This document shows, one piece after another, positions 33,599 to 41,859 of a stretch of DNA of 64,000 nt. The first letter of the stretch is position 1. Each line of letters begins with the position of its first letter. The position numbers and the translations under genes are program-made. The notes below the pieces were generated by a model, which saw only the letters and a list, made by a program, of their open reading frames with translations, was not told where the DNA came from and did no database searches. Where the stretch lies: the NCBI GenBank assembly GCA_023391635.1, contig JAEWAQ010000001.1:1-64000 (forward strand), given 5' to 3'. Source of the DNA: Bacillota bacterium (lineage in GTDB: Bacteria > Bacillota > Bacilli > Paenibacillales > Paenibacillaceae).

Positions 33599-33625
33599 AA
33601 AGTCTCCGAAAAACGGGGACTTTTT
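33599..33625 (+). terminator. terminator after ylbG
   Basis: AAAGTCTCCG and CGGGGACTTT pair across AAAAA and are followed by a T run. Confidence 0.85.
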
Positions 33626-33797
33626 GCACATATGGCTGCGAGAAGGCTTGCATGATATCCATATCATGGAATGGTTGGCGAATCCTTAAATAGTTGTTGA
33701 ATCGGCGGGAATAGATGCGTTAAAATAGACGTATATACCTATCGGTTCGTCGAGTGTGCTTGGGTTATCGGACCTACGGTCGGGAAGGGGATACCCG

Positions 33798-34235
33798 GTG
33801 AAGGACAAACAAACGGAGCGGTGGAATACTTACGAACCCTTCTTTGTCGAATTGGGCGACAAGAGAGTGGCTGACATTATTATCACCAATCATGCCAGAA
33901 CGCGCTGGACCGACCGGGTAGAGAACGAGAAGACCGGCTTTTCCGATATTGCCCAATATTTGTGGAAATGTCTGAAGGAAGACCGAATCGTCTCTTATTA
34001 TCGCAACGAGCAGGATGTGTATACGATCGACGACGATCTCGTATTCGTAGCCGAATTCGCCGTGGCCGAATCGATCACCGACCTGATCGGCAATCCGCTG
34101 CACAAGATGATCATCGTAACTTTCCTTGGCCGGATGTCGGAGACGATGGAGCTCCGTGATTTGAAAACGTATTATTCATGGCTTCGCCATTCCCGCCGCA
34201 TGACCCTGATCAAGAATAACCGCAAACGCCGATAG
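33798..34235 (+). CDS. conserved-looking hypothetical protein, 145 aa
   Basis: I do not recognise a family. The product begins with a charged segment (KDKQTERWNTYEPFFVELGDKRVADIIITNHARTRWTDRVE) and ends in a very basic tail (SRRMTLIKNNRKRR), which could touch nucleic acid or membrane. The middle alternates short helices and strands (VYTIDDDLVFVAEFAVAESITDL). GTG 33798 is favoured, about nine bases after AAGGGG; an in-frame GTG at 33756 has no ribosome site. It is flanked by terminators on both sides, so it is a single-gene unit. Confidence 0.7.
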   Translation: MKDKQTERWNTYEPFFVELGDKRVADIIITNHARTRWTDRVENEKTGFSDIAQYLWKCLKEDRIVSYYRNEQDVYTIDDDLVFVAEFAVAESITDLIGNPLHKMIIVTFLGRMSETMELRDLKTYYSWLRHSRRMTLIKNNRKRR

Positions 34236-34250
34236 CAGGCAGTTATGCAG

Positions 34251-34288
34251 AGCCGTTCCTCAAGCGGAAATCCGCCGGAACGGCTTTT
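34251..34288 (+). terminator. terminator after the 145-aa hypothetical gene
   Basis: AGCCGTTCC and GGAACGGCT pair, with an inner GCGGA/TCCGC extension, then TTTT. Confidence 0.85.
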
Positions 34289-34335
34289 CGCTGCGCGGAC
34301 GTGATATAATGTCAAGTAGACAGGAGAGGTGAGGC

Positions 34336-35241
34336 GTGCCCATGACGCTTAATGTTCATCAATTGCACATCTTTTATACAGTGGCGGACCGGGGCAGCTT
34401 CTCCGCCGCTGCGCAGACGCTGCACATGACCCAGCCGGCGGTGACGATGCAGATTCAGGCGCTTGAAGAGCGTTACGGAACGAAGCTGCTAAACCGCACG
34501 ACCAAGAAGCTGGAGCTGACGGAAGCCGGACATTGGCTGCTGCCTCAAGCGCGTAAGGCGGTGGAACTGCTGCGGGATACGGATGCCAGAATGATCCGGT
34601 TCGTGGAAGAGTTGAAGGGGCGGCTCCAGTTCGCGGCCAGCCTGACGATCGGCGAATACGTGCTGCCGCGCTTGCTTGGTTCTTTCTTGCGGTTGCACCC
34701 CGGGCTGTCTGTCAATATGAAGGTCATGAACACGACTGAAATTCTCGACGCCGTCAACCATCAGGGGCTTGAATTCGGACTGATCGAGGCCCCTTGCGAG
34801 CTGCCCGGCATGCTGGCGGAAGCCGTCATGGATGACGAATTGATGCTCGTCGCGCCCGCCGATCACCCATTCGCCGCGCGGGAATCGGTGACGTTGGATG
34901 AAGTTCTGGCCCAGCCGTTCGTGCTGCGGGAGAAAGGGTCGGGCACGAGACAGGTCGTGGAAGACGAACTGTGGCGTCATGACGCGGAGGAACGGAATTT
35001 GAAAGTCGTCAGCGAGTTCGGGAGCACGGCTGCGATCAAGTCGGCCGTCGAAGCCGGCTTGGGCTTATCCGTCTTGTCCGTCTGGACGATCAAGCACGAG
35101 ACGGCGCTCGGATTGCTCAAAACGGTGCCGATTCGGGACGTGTCGTTCAAACGACAGTTCTATGCAGTCCGTCTGCCATCGTCGCTGTTGTCGCTTCCTG
35201 CCGCCGCATTCATGGAACAACTGAGAGGGATGCCCGTATGA
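34336..35241 (+). CDS. LysR family transcriptional regulator
   Basis: The 301-residue protein has an N-terminal winged helix-turn-helix (HIFYTVADRGSFSAAAQTLHMTQPAVTMQIQALEERYGTKLLNR, about residues 10-55) and a C-terminal LysR substrate-binding domain (about 92-296). It resembles the CysL/YwfK and selenium-metabolism-like subgroup, so a role in sulfur metabolism is possible but uncertain. GTG 34336 or ATG 34342 may start it after GGAGAGGTGAGG. The next gene overlaps it as ATGA, so the PHP protein is co-translated and may be functionally linked. Confidence 0.92.
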   Translation: MPMTLNVHQLHIFYTVADRGSFSAAAQTLHMTQPAVTMQIQALEERYGTKLLNRTTKKLELTEAGHWLLPQARKAVELLRDTDARMIRFVEELKGRLQFAASLTIGEYVLPRLLGSFLRLHPGLSVNMKVMNTTEILDAVNHQGLEFGLIEAPCELPGMLAEAVMDDELMLVAPADHPFAARESVTLDEVLAQPFVLREKGSGTRQVVEDELWRHDAEERNLKVVSEFGSTAAIKSAVEAGLGLSVLSVWTIKHETALGLLKTVPIRDVSFKRQFYAVRLPSSLLSLPAAAFMEQLRGMPV

Positions 35242-36083
35242 GTCGATTTGATCTCCACGTGCATACGACGGCATCGGACGGACGCCACCGTCCTGCGGAA
35301 GTCGTGCGGATGGCGAGCAGTGCCGGTCTGGCGGGCATCGCCGTCACCGATCACGATACGGTGGCGGGGCTGGAAGAGGCGCTTCATGCGGGCGCCGAGA
35401 TCGGCATTCTCGTCGTACCCGGCGTGGAAATCAGCACCGAGTCGGAAGGTAAAGACATCCATATTCTGGGATATGGCTTCCGGCGGGACGACCCGAAGCT
35501 GCTGGAGCGGCTCGCGGCGCAGCGGCGCGTGCGGGAAACGCGCAATGAAGCGATTATCGCCAAATTGCAGGAACTGGGCATGCCCATCGCCTACGAGGAA
35601 GTGCTGCAGGCCGCGTCGGCTTCACCGCGCGGCGACGGATCGGTGGGCCGTCCGCATATCGCGGAGGTGCTCGTCGCCAGAGGCCATGCACAGGATATGC
35701 GGGACGCGTTCGACCGGTATTTGGCGGAAGGCGCCGCTGCCTACGTCAGCCCACCTCGGATCGAGCCGATGGAAGCCGTGCGATGGATTCACGAAGCGGG
35801 AGGAATGGCGGTCGTCGCGCATCCCGGCATTTACCGCCGCGACCATCTCGTCGTGGAATTGCTGGAACAAGGCGCGGATGGGCTGGAGGCTTACCATTCG
35901 GACCATGATGAATCGCAGCAGCGGCATTACAAGACGCTCGCGAAATCGCGCGGCAAGCTGGTCACAGGAGGCTCCGACTTTCACGGCTCGCGCGAAGGGG
36001 TCGTCTTCCACGGGAGAATCGGACATCGCACGGTCGACGTCTCCGTCATCGATCGGTTGCTTGCAGGGCGAGCGTCTGAATGA
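35238..36083 (+). CDS. PHP domain phosphoesterase
   Basis: The 281-residue protein has a PHP metal-binding fold: FDLHVHTTASDGRHRP (HxH motif), VTDHDTVAGLEEAL, VPGVEIST and late GSDFHGSREGV. The layout matches the 3',5'-nucleoside bisphosphate phosphatase / YciV (Rnm) group, which hydrolyses pAp or removes 5' nucleotides from short RNAs. The four-base overlap with the LysR gene implies coupled translation. Its last 38 bases overlap the end of rqcH on the other strand, and both C-termini look complete. Confidence 0.9.
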   Translation: MSRFDLHVHTTASDGRHRPAEVVRMASSAGLAGIAVTDHDTVAGLEEALHAGAEIGILVVPGVEISTESEGKDIHILGYGFRRDDPKLLERLAAQRRVRETRNEAIIAKLQELGMPIAYEEVLQAASASPRGDGSVGRPHIAEVLVARGHAQDMRDAFDRYLAEGAAAYVSPPRIEPMEAVRWIHEAGGMAVVAHPGIYRRDHLVVELLEQGADGLEAYHSDHDESQQRHYKTLAKSRGKLVTGGSDFHGSREGVVFHGRIGHRTVDVSVIDRLLAGRASE

Positions 36084-37797
36084 GCGCTTCGTCCGGCGTT
36101 ACGAACAGCGTCTTCTGGTTCTCATAGATGACGAAGCCCGGCTTTGCCCCGTTCGGCTTGCGGACATGGCGAATGAGCGTATAGTCGACGGGCACGTTGC
36201 TGGATGACTTGGCTTTGCTGTAATAGGCGGCGAGCAAGGCGGCTTCCTGCAGCGTCTTGTCGCCGAATTTCCCTCCTCGGATCAGGACATGTGATCCCGG
36301 AATATCTTTCGTATGAAGCCACGTGTCCCCAGGCTGTCCGAGCCGGCAAGTCACGTAATCGTTCTGTGTATTGTTTCTGCCGACATAGAGGGGGATGTCT
36401 TCGCTGGAAGTGTATTTCAACACGGCGGGCGTCTCTTTTTTCTTCTTCTTCGCTCCCCGCTTCACGCTGCGCTGCCGAATATACCCTTGCTCTGCGAGCT
36501 CGTCCCGAATTTCCTCGATATCGGCCGGACTGGCCGAAGCAAGCCCCTGCAGCACCGACTCCAGATAGGCAATCTCCGCCTGGGCGGCGGCCATCTGCTC
36601 CTCGACGACCGTTTTGCTGTTTTTCAGCTTGTTGTATTTGCGATAATACCGCTGCGCATTTTCGGCCGGTGAGAGCGAAGGATCGAGTGCAACCGTGATC
36701 TCTCGCTGATCGTCCGCGTAGAAGTCCATGATTTGCGCCACGCTGTCGCCGCGCTGCAAGAGATGGAGCTGGGCGGTCAGCAATTCGCCGATCCGGCGGT
36801 AATGCTCCGCTTCTTCGGTTTCCCTGAGCGTCTCTTGCAGCTTGATCAGCTTCTTGGCGTTTTTGGCGGATTCGTTCGTTAGCAGGCGGCTCAGATCGGC
36901 GGTCCGCTGCCGCACGAGATCGCGGTCGGCTTTATCCCGGTAATACGTTTCCAGGCAATCGTTCATGGAATCGAATCGTCTGCCGTCGCCCTGGATGTGC
37001 GTAAGCGCGAGGGAAGAGAACGAGGTTCGTCCATCCGCGTCTTCCACCCAGTTCGGATCATATTGATGGGCAAGGACAGCTTGCACCGTCTCGCGAAAGA
37101 CGTGCCATAGCTGATCGCGCCTCCCCTCGGCCCGGAAGACGATCTCCGCGGCGGCGAGCGGGCTGATGCCGGAAAAGGATTGCACGAGCAGGCGCGCGGC
37201 TGATTGTGAATCCCATGCGTCTTCGTCCGCCGCGAGGGCGTTGCCTGCCGTTTCATCCCATTCCGTCTTTGTCGCGGTCAACGGATCGAGCTTATGCTGG
37301 GGCGGAGGCGCCATGTAGGCTGCTCCTGGCAGTACAACCCGATAGCTGCTGACGGCGTGCGTTACATGGCGGATCCCGTCATGGATCATGCCGGATGCCG
37401 GGTCCATCAGGATCAGATTGCTGTGCCGTCCCATGATTTCCAGCGTCAACCGCTTCAAGGATAGGTCGCCCAATTCGTCTCGATGCCGGATATCGAGGTG
37501 CACGACCCGTTCCAGACCGTCCTGGGCGATCGCTTCAATGACGCCTCCTTCGCAATGCTTGCGCAGCAGCATGCAGAACATGGGCGGTTCGGATGGATTT
37601 TCCCACACGGACTGCGTCCAGTGCAGCCGGGGCATGGAAGGATGGGCGGATAGCAGCAGGCGCCTGCTTACGCCTTGGCCGCGCATATGCAGAATGATTT
37701 CGTGTTCGGTTGGCTGATAGATTTTGGATATCCTCGCGCCTACGGCGGCTTGCAATTCGTGCACGAGGGCCCGGGTGACGATGCCGTCAAGGGACAT
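36046..37797 (-). CDS. rqcH: RqcH, NFACT-family ribosome quality control factor
   Basis: RqcH (homologue of Rqc2/NEMF; also called YloA/FbpA) binds stalled 50S subunits and recruits tRNA-Ala to add C-terminal alanine tails. The 583-residue protein has an N-terminal NFACT-N domain starting SLDGIVTRALVHELQ, helix-hairpin and coiled-coil middle (QRYYRKYNKLKNSKTVVEEQMAAAQAEIAYLE) and C-terminal NFACT-R domain with LYVGRNNTQNDYVTCRLGQPGDTWLHTKDIPGSHVLIR. A Lys-rich linker (KRGAKKKKKE) separates them. It heads the ylo-type block and is divergent from the Ca2+ pump. Confidence 0.95.
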   Translation of the reverse strand: MSLDGIVTRALVHELQAAVGARISKIYQPTEHEIILHMRGQGVSRRLLLSAHPSMPRLHWTQSVWENPSEPPMFCMLLRKHCEGGVIEAIAQDGLERVVHLDIRHRDELGDLSLKRLTLEIMGRHSNLILMDPASGMIHDGIRHVTHAVSSYRVVLPGAAYMAPPPQHKLDPLTATKTEWDETAGNALAADEDAWDSQSAARLLVQSFSGISPLAAAEIVFRAEGRRDQLWHVFRETVQAVLAHQYDPNWVEDADGRTSFSSLALTHIQGDGRRFDSMNDCLETYYRDKADRDLVRQRTADLSRLLTNESAKNAKKLIKLQETLRETEEAEHYRRIGELLTAQLHLLQRGDSVAQIMDFYADDQREITVALDPSLSPAENAQRYYRKYNKLKNSKTVVEEQMAAAQAEIAYLESVLQGLASASPADIEEIRDELAEQGYIRQRSVKRGAKKKKKETPAVLKYTSSEDIPLYVGRNNTQNDYVTCRLGQPGDTWLHTKDIPGSHVLIRGGKFGDKTLQEAALLAAYYSKAKSSSNVPVDYTLIRHVRKPNGAKPGFVIYENQKTLFVTPDEALIQTLALQATDR

Positions 37798-37975
37798 GGC
37801 TCTTGCTCCTGTTCTCCGATAAGATTACGTACCTGCTATGATGCCACAGTTGCAGCCAAAGGGAAAGGGACACCGGGATATTTCCCGGCTTGTCTGAATA
37901 GATATAGCTTGAACAGGGCTGTCCGCTTGATCGGGATCGGCGAAGCAGCGCCTAACGGGAGGAGTTGAATACGTC

Positions 37976-40783
37976 GTGGAACAACAAGATTGGCACAGTC
38001 TGGATCGCGATTCGCTAGCGGCAGCGCTGGGCACGGACCCGAAGGACGGTCTGCCGGCGGAAGAAGCGCGGCGAAGGCTGGAAAGTCTGGGCGCCAACGA
38101 ACTTAGGGAGAAGCGGGCCGAATCGCCGCTCAAGCTGCTCCTTCACCAATTCAAGGACTTCATGGTGCTCGTCCTGGTTGGAGCGGTCGTCATCTCGGGA
38201 TTGCTGGGAGAAATGCTGGATGCGCTGACGATCATTGCGATCATTCTCATTAACGGTATTCTGGGCTTCTTCCAGGAATACCGCGCCGAGCGCTCCCTGC
38301 GTGCGCTGAAGGAGCTGTCGGCGCCTCATGCCAAGACGATCCGCGGCGGGGCGCTGGAGACGGTGCCGGCGAGCACGCTCGTACCCGGCGATCTTGTGCT
38401 GCTGGAGAGCGGAGACCGGATCCCCGCGGACCTCAGACTGATAGACTGCCAGCAATTTGCGGTCGATGAATCTGCGCTGACGGGCGAGTCCGTGCCGGTC
38501 ACGAAGGAGACAGGCGTGCTCTTGGGCGCCGAATTGCCGCTGGGAGACCGAAAAAACTGCGGCTATCTGGGCACGATGGTGACGGGCGGAACGGCGAGAG
38601 GCATCGTGACGACGACCGGCATGTCGACGGAGATGGGCAAGATCGCCGACATGATCCAGCGGACGGAAGAATCCGAGACGCCGCTTCAGAGACGGCTGGA
38701 GCAGCTGGGCAAACTGCTGATCATCGTCGCCATCCTGCTGACGGTGATGGTCGTCGTAGCCGGCGTGATGCATGGGCAGCCGCTGTACGGAATGTTTCTG
38801 GCCGGTGTCAGCCTTGCGGTCGCCGCTATCCCCGAAGGCTTACCGGCAATCGTCACGATCGCGCTCGCTCTCGGCGTGCAGCGCATGATCAGACGCAAGG
38901 CGATTGTGCGCAAGCTGCCGTCGGTCGAGACGCTGGGCTGCGCTTCCGTCATCTGTTCGGACAAGACCGGGACGTTGACTCAAAACCAGATGACCGTCAC
39001 CCGACTTTGGCTGGGCGGCAGACGCATCGATGTGTGCGGCGAAGGATACGAGCCGACAGGCGAACTGCAGGAAGCGGGTTTTGCGATCGAAGCCAAAGGA
39101 GATGCTGCGATCCGGCGTTTGTCACAGGTCGCCGCCCTGTGCAACAATGCAGAGCTGGCTCGAACGGAGAAAGCAGCGGAAACGAGAAAGAAAAAGACGG
39201 ACAAAGACGGGGCTGCAGGCGGACAAGCGGAGTGGAAAATCAAGGGCGATCCCACGGAAGGCGCGCTGCTTGTACTGGCAGCCAAGACGGGGCATTCGCG
39301 GGCTGCGCTGGAGCCGATGTACAGCAGGGAGAAGGAGTTCCCGTTCGATTCGGACCGCAAGCGGATGTCCGTGCTGGTCGCGCATCAAGGCGGCAAGCTG
39401 ATGATGACCAAGGGCGCCCCCGACTTGCTCGTGGAGCACTGCGAATACGTGCTGTGGGGCGGTCAGGTGACACCGTTCACCTCTACGCTTCGCCAGAAGG
39501 TGCTGCAGGCGGGAGAAGCGATGGCAGGGGATGCGCTGCGCGTGCTCGGCTTCGCCTATCGGGACATGAAGGCGCACGAGACTTGCGAGACGAACGAGCA
39601 GGCGGAGCGGGGGCTCATCTTCGTCGGCTTGGCCGGCATGATCGACCCGCCGCGCAAGGAAGTGCAGGAAGCGATCGTCAAGTGTCGCCACGCCGGCATC
39701 AAGACCGTCATGATTACAGGCGACCATGGGTTGACGGCGGCCGCGATCGCGCGCGACATCGGCATCATGCAGCGTGACGGTCGCGTCGTAACCGGTACGG
39801 AGCTGAACGTCATGAGCGACGATGAGCTCGATGCCATCTCTGCGGATGTAAGCGTCTATGCCCGCGTGTCGCCGGAGCATAAGCTGCGGATCGTGCAAGC
39901 GTTGCAGCGGGGCGGCCATGTGGTGGCGATGACCGGCGACGGCGTCAACGACGCGCCGGCCGTCAAAGCCGCCGACATCGGCATCGCCATGGGCATCACC
40001 GGCACGGACGTGACGAAGGAAGCGTCTGCGCTCGTGCTGGCGGACGACAATTTCGCCACCATCGTCGCGGCTGTAGAAGAGGGCAGAGGCATTTACGAGA
40101 ACATCCGCAAGTTCATCCGTTATTTGCTCGCCTCCAACGTCGGGGAAATCATGACGATGTTCCTGGCAATGATGGCCGGATTGCCGTTGCCGCTCGTCCC
40201 GATCCAGATTTTGTGGGTCAATTTGGTTACGGATGGGCTGCCGGCGATGGCGCTCGGCGTCGATCAATCCGAGAGCGACCTGATGCGCCAGAAACCCCGC
40301 CCGGCCAAGGAAAACATCTTCGCGCGGCGATTGGGCTGGAAAATCATCAGCCGCGGGTTACTGATCGGCTTGTGTACGCTAGGGGCATTCGTGCTGACGT
40401 TGCAGACGGGCAACGGGGATTCGGCATCTCTGATTCACGCGCAGACGGTGGCGTTCGCGACGCTCGTCATGGCGCAGCTCATCCACGTATTCGATTGCCG
40501 CAGTTCGCGTTCGATCTTCCACCGCAAGTTGCTGGAGAACCGGTTCCTGGTGCTGGCCGTGCTATCTTCACTCGCGCTGATGCTGGTCGTGATGTACTTC
40601 GAACCGCTGCAGCCGATATTCAAGACGGTGCCGCTTGATCTGCGGGATTGGGCGCTGGTCGCCGTGGCGGCAGGCATTCCTACGTTCGCGATGGGCATCG
40701 GCAGCGTGCTCGGCACCTCGAAGCCCAAGCGGCGCAAGGGCGGTTACGGCGGCTCGGTCCGTCCGCGTCCGGTATCTCGTTAG
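37976..40783 (+). CDS. P-type Ca2+-transporting ATPase, SERCA type
   Basis: This 935-residue pump exports Ca2+ using ATP. It shows the actuator motif TGES, the phosphorylation site DKTGTLTQNQ (Asp329), the hinge TGDGVNDAPAV and about ten membrane segments. Ca2+-site residues match SERCA: PEGL in helix 4, NVGEIMTMF in helix 5 and NLVTDG in helix 6. It corresponds to YloB of B. subtilis by position. GTG 37976 is preceded by GGGAGGAG. A Lys/Glu-rich insertion (KAAETRKKKTDKDGAAGG) lies in the nucleotide domain. It may work with the Ca2+/H+ antiporter at 27330. Confidence 0.95.
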   Translation: MEQQDWHSLDRDSLAAALGTDPKDGLPAEEARRRLESLGANELREKRAESPLKLLLHQFKDFMVLVLVGAVVISGLLGEMLDALTIIAIILINGILGFFQEYRAERSLRALKELSAPHAKTIRGGALETVPASTLVPGDLVLLESGDRIPADLRLIDCQQFAVDESALTGESVPVTKETGVLLGAELPLGDRKNCGYLGTMVTGGTARGIVTTTGMSTEMGKIADMIQRTEESETPLQRRLEQLGKLLIIVAILLTVMVVVAGVMHGQPLYGMFLAGVSLAVAAIPEGLPAIVTIALALGVQRMIRRKAIVRKLPSVETLGCASVICSDKTGTLTQNQMTVTRLWLGGRRIDVCGEGYEPTGELQEAGFAIEAKGDAAIRRLSQVAALCNNAELARTEKAAETRKKKTDKDGAAGGQAEWKIKGDPTEGALLVLAAKTGHSRAALEPMYSREKEFPFDSDRKRMSVLVAHQGGKLMMTKGAPDLLVEHCEYVLWGGQVTPFTSTLRQKVLQAGEAMAGDALRVLGFAYRDMKAHETCETNEQAERGLIFVGLAGMIDPPRKEVQEAIVKCRHAGIKTVMITGDHGLTAAAIARDIGIMQRDGRVVTGTELNVMSDDELDAISADVSVYARVSPEHKLRIVQALQRGGHVVAMTGDGVNDAPAVKAADIGIAMGITGTDVTKEASALVLADDNFATIVAAVEEGRGIYENIRKFIRYLLASNVGEIMTMFLAMMAGLPLPLVPIQILWVNLVTDGLPAMALGVDQSESDLMRQKPRPAKENIFARRLGWKIISRGLLIGLCTLGAFVLTLQTGNGDSASLIHAQTVAFATLVMAQLIHVFDCRSSRSIFHRKLLENRFLVLAVLSSLALMLVVMYFEPLQPIFKTVPLDLRDWALVAVAAGIPTFAMGIGSVLGTSKPKRRKGGYGGSVRPRPVSR

Positions 40784-40824
40784 TTATAGGTAATCAATTG
40801 GATTTTCAAATCAGATTGTTATCA

Positions 40825-40857
40825 GCGAAACCCGCCAGGCAGTCTGGCGGGTTTCGC
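40825..40857. terminator. bidirectional terminator between the Ca2+ pump and XRE genes
   Basis: GCGAAACCCGCCAG and CTGGCGGGTTTCGC form a perfect 14-base stem with a five-base loop between convergent genes; T-rich tails are short. Confidence 0.8.
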
Positions 40858-40901
40858 TTCTGGACGATGATTCTCATCCGCTCGAACCCGGGAAAACCCG
40901 G

Positions 40902-41354
40902 TTACTCCTTAAACTTCTTTTTCAATTGGTCCGAGCCGATCCCTCCGACGATCAGGAGCGCCAAAGGCACAACGTTCATGATCACGCGCCAATCCCCTGC
41001 GAATTCGAACTCCATGCCAGCCCACTTATTGAGCGCAAGCACCGCCAGCTTGAACAGCATCGTGAATACGCCCAATAAAAACAGGCAGTCGAAAAACAGC
41101 TTCCAATTCGGATGCGCGAGCTGTTTGCCGTCTCGTATGACCTTTTCCTCCAATTCTTTGTCACTCCTCAGTAGCTCATCAACCGTAATTCCGAATAAAT
41201 CGCTCAAAGCGATAAGGATCTCGATATTAGGGTAGTTTTTTCCAGTTTCCCACTTGGACACGGTTTGACGACTAACATGCAACCGTTCCGCCAAGTCGTT
41301 TTGCGACCAATTCCTCTTTTCCCTTTCTTCCTTCAACCTCTCGCCAAATATCAT
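40902..41354 (-). CDS. XRE family regulator with two membrane segments
   Basis: The 150-residue product starts with a Cro/C1-type helix-turn-helix (RLKEEREKRNWSQNDLAERLHVSRQTVSKWETGKNYPNIE, about residues 6-45). Two hydrophobic helices follow (FFDCLFLLGVFTMLFKLAVLAL and VIMNVVPLALLIVGGIG), so it is probably a membrane-tethered regulator. Such genes often control a neighbouring gene, but none is an obvious target. It lies between the Ca2+ pump and the homocysteine methyltransferase gene, where B. subtilis has yloC. AT-richer codon use than its neighbours suggests acquisition. Confidence 0.88.
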   Translation of the reverse strand: MIFGERLKEEREKRNWSQNDLAERLHVSRQTVSKWETGKNYPNIEILIALSDLFGITVDELLRSDKELEEKVIRDGKQLAHPNWKLFFDCLFLLGVFTMLFKLAVLALNKWAGMEFEFAGDWRVIMNVVPLALLIVGGIGSDQLKKKFKE

Positions 41355-41859
41355 GAAAGTCTCTTCCCCTTCCTAAGCTCCAGTATGCGCGAATCCCCAT
41401 CCCAACGTAAAGCAATCATTCAGCGCACACCCCCGCAACTTTTTCGTTACACTTCTATAGGTCGCCCTTTAACCCCGCTACAAGCTCCAATTTCCACCAA
41501 CGTATCTTATGCGCACCCAAGCTGTCATGCGGGAGTCCAGAGGGCGCAGCGCCTCTGGGGTCCCCCTTCCGGCGGAACGGGGATTTAGGGGGTTGGCGGA
41601 AAAGAGAAGGAAGGGGGATTTAGGGGATTGGCGAAAAAAAAGGGGTAGGCGAAAAAAGGAAAGAAGGGGGATTTAACGGGTATGTGATAAAAAGAGGTTG
41701 GAGAATTCATAGGAGTTAGTACGAGGAAAAGGGGAATGGCAAGCGAAACAGGGGTAGGCGAATCGTAGGAAAGATGCTACATTAATAATTACTTCATAAA
41801 TATAGCGGCACCGGCTTAAAGAAAAACGGACCGTCTATTTCGATAGGATGGGGAAACGA
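41355..41859 (+). repeat. intergenic region with palindrome and purine-rich degenerate repeats
   Basis: This 500-base stretch has no gene I can support. A hairpin CCAGAGGGCGC-AGC-GCCTCTGG lies near 41534-41555. Downstream (41575-41775) a degenerate motif of the type GGGGATTTAGGGG-TTGGCG-AAAA recurs several times with strong purine bias on the plus strand. No S-box (SAM) riboswitch signature is evident. Confidence 0.6.
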
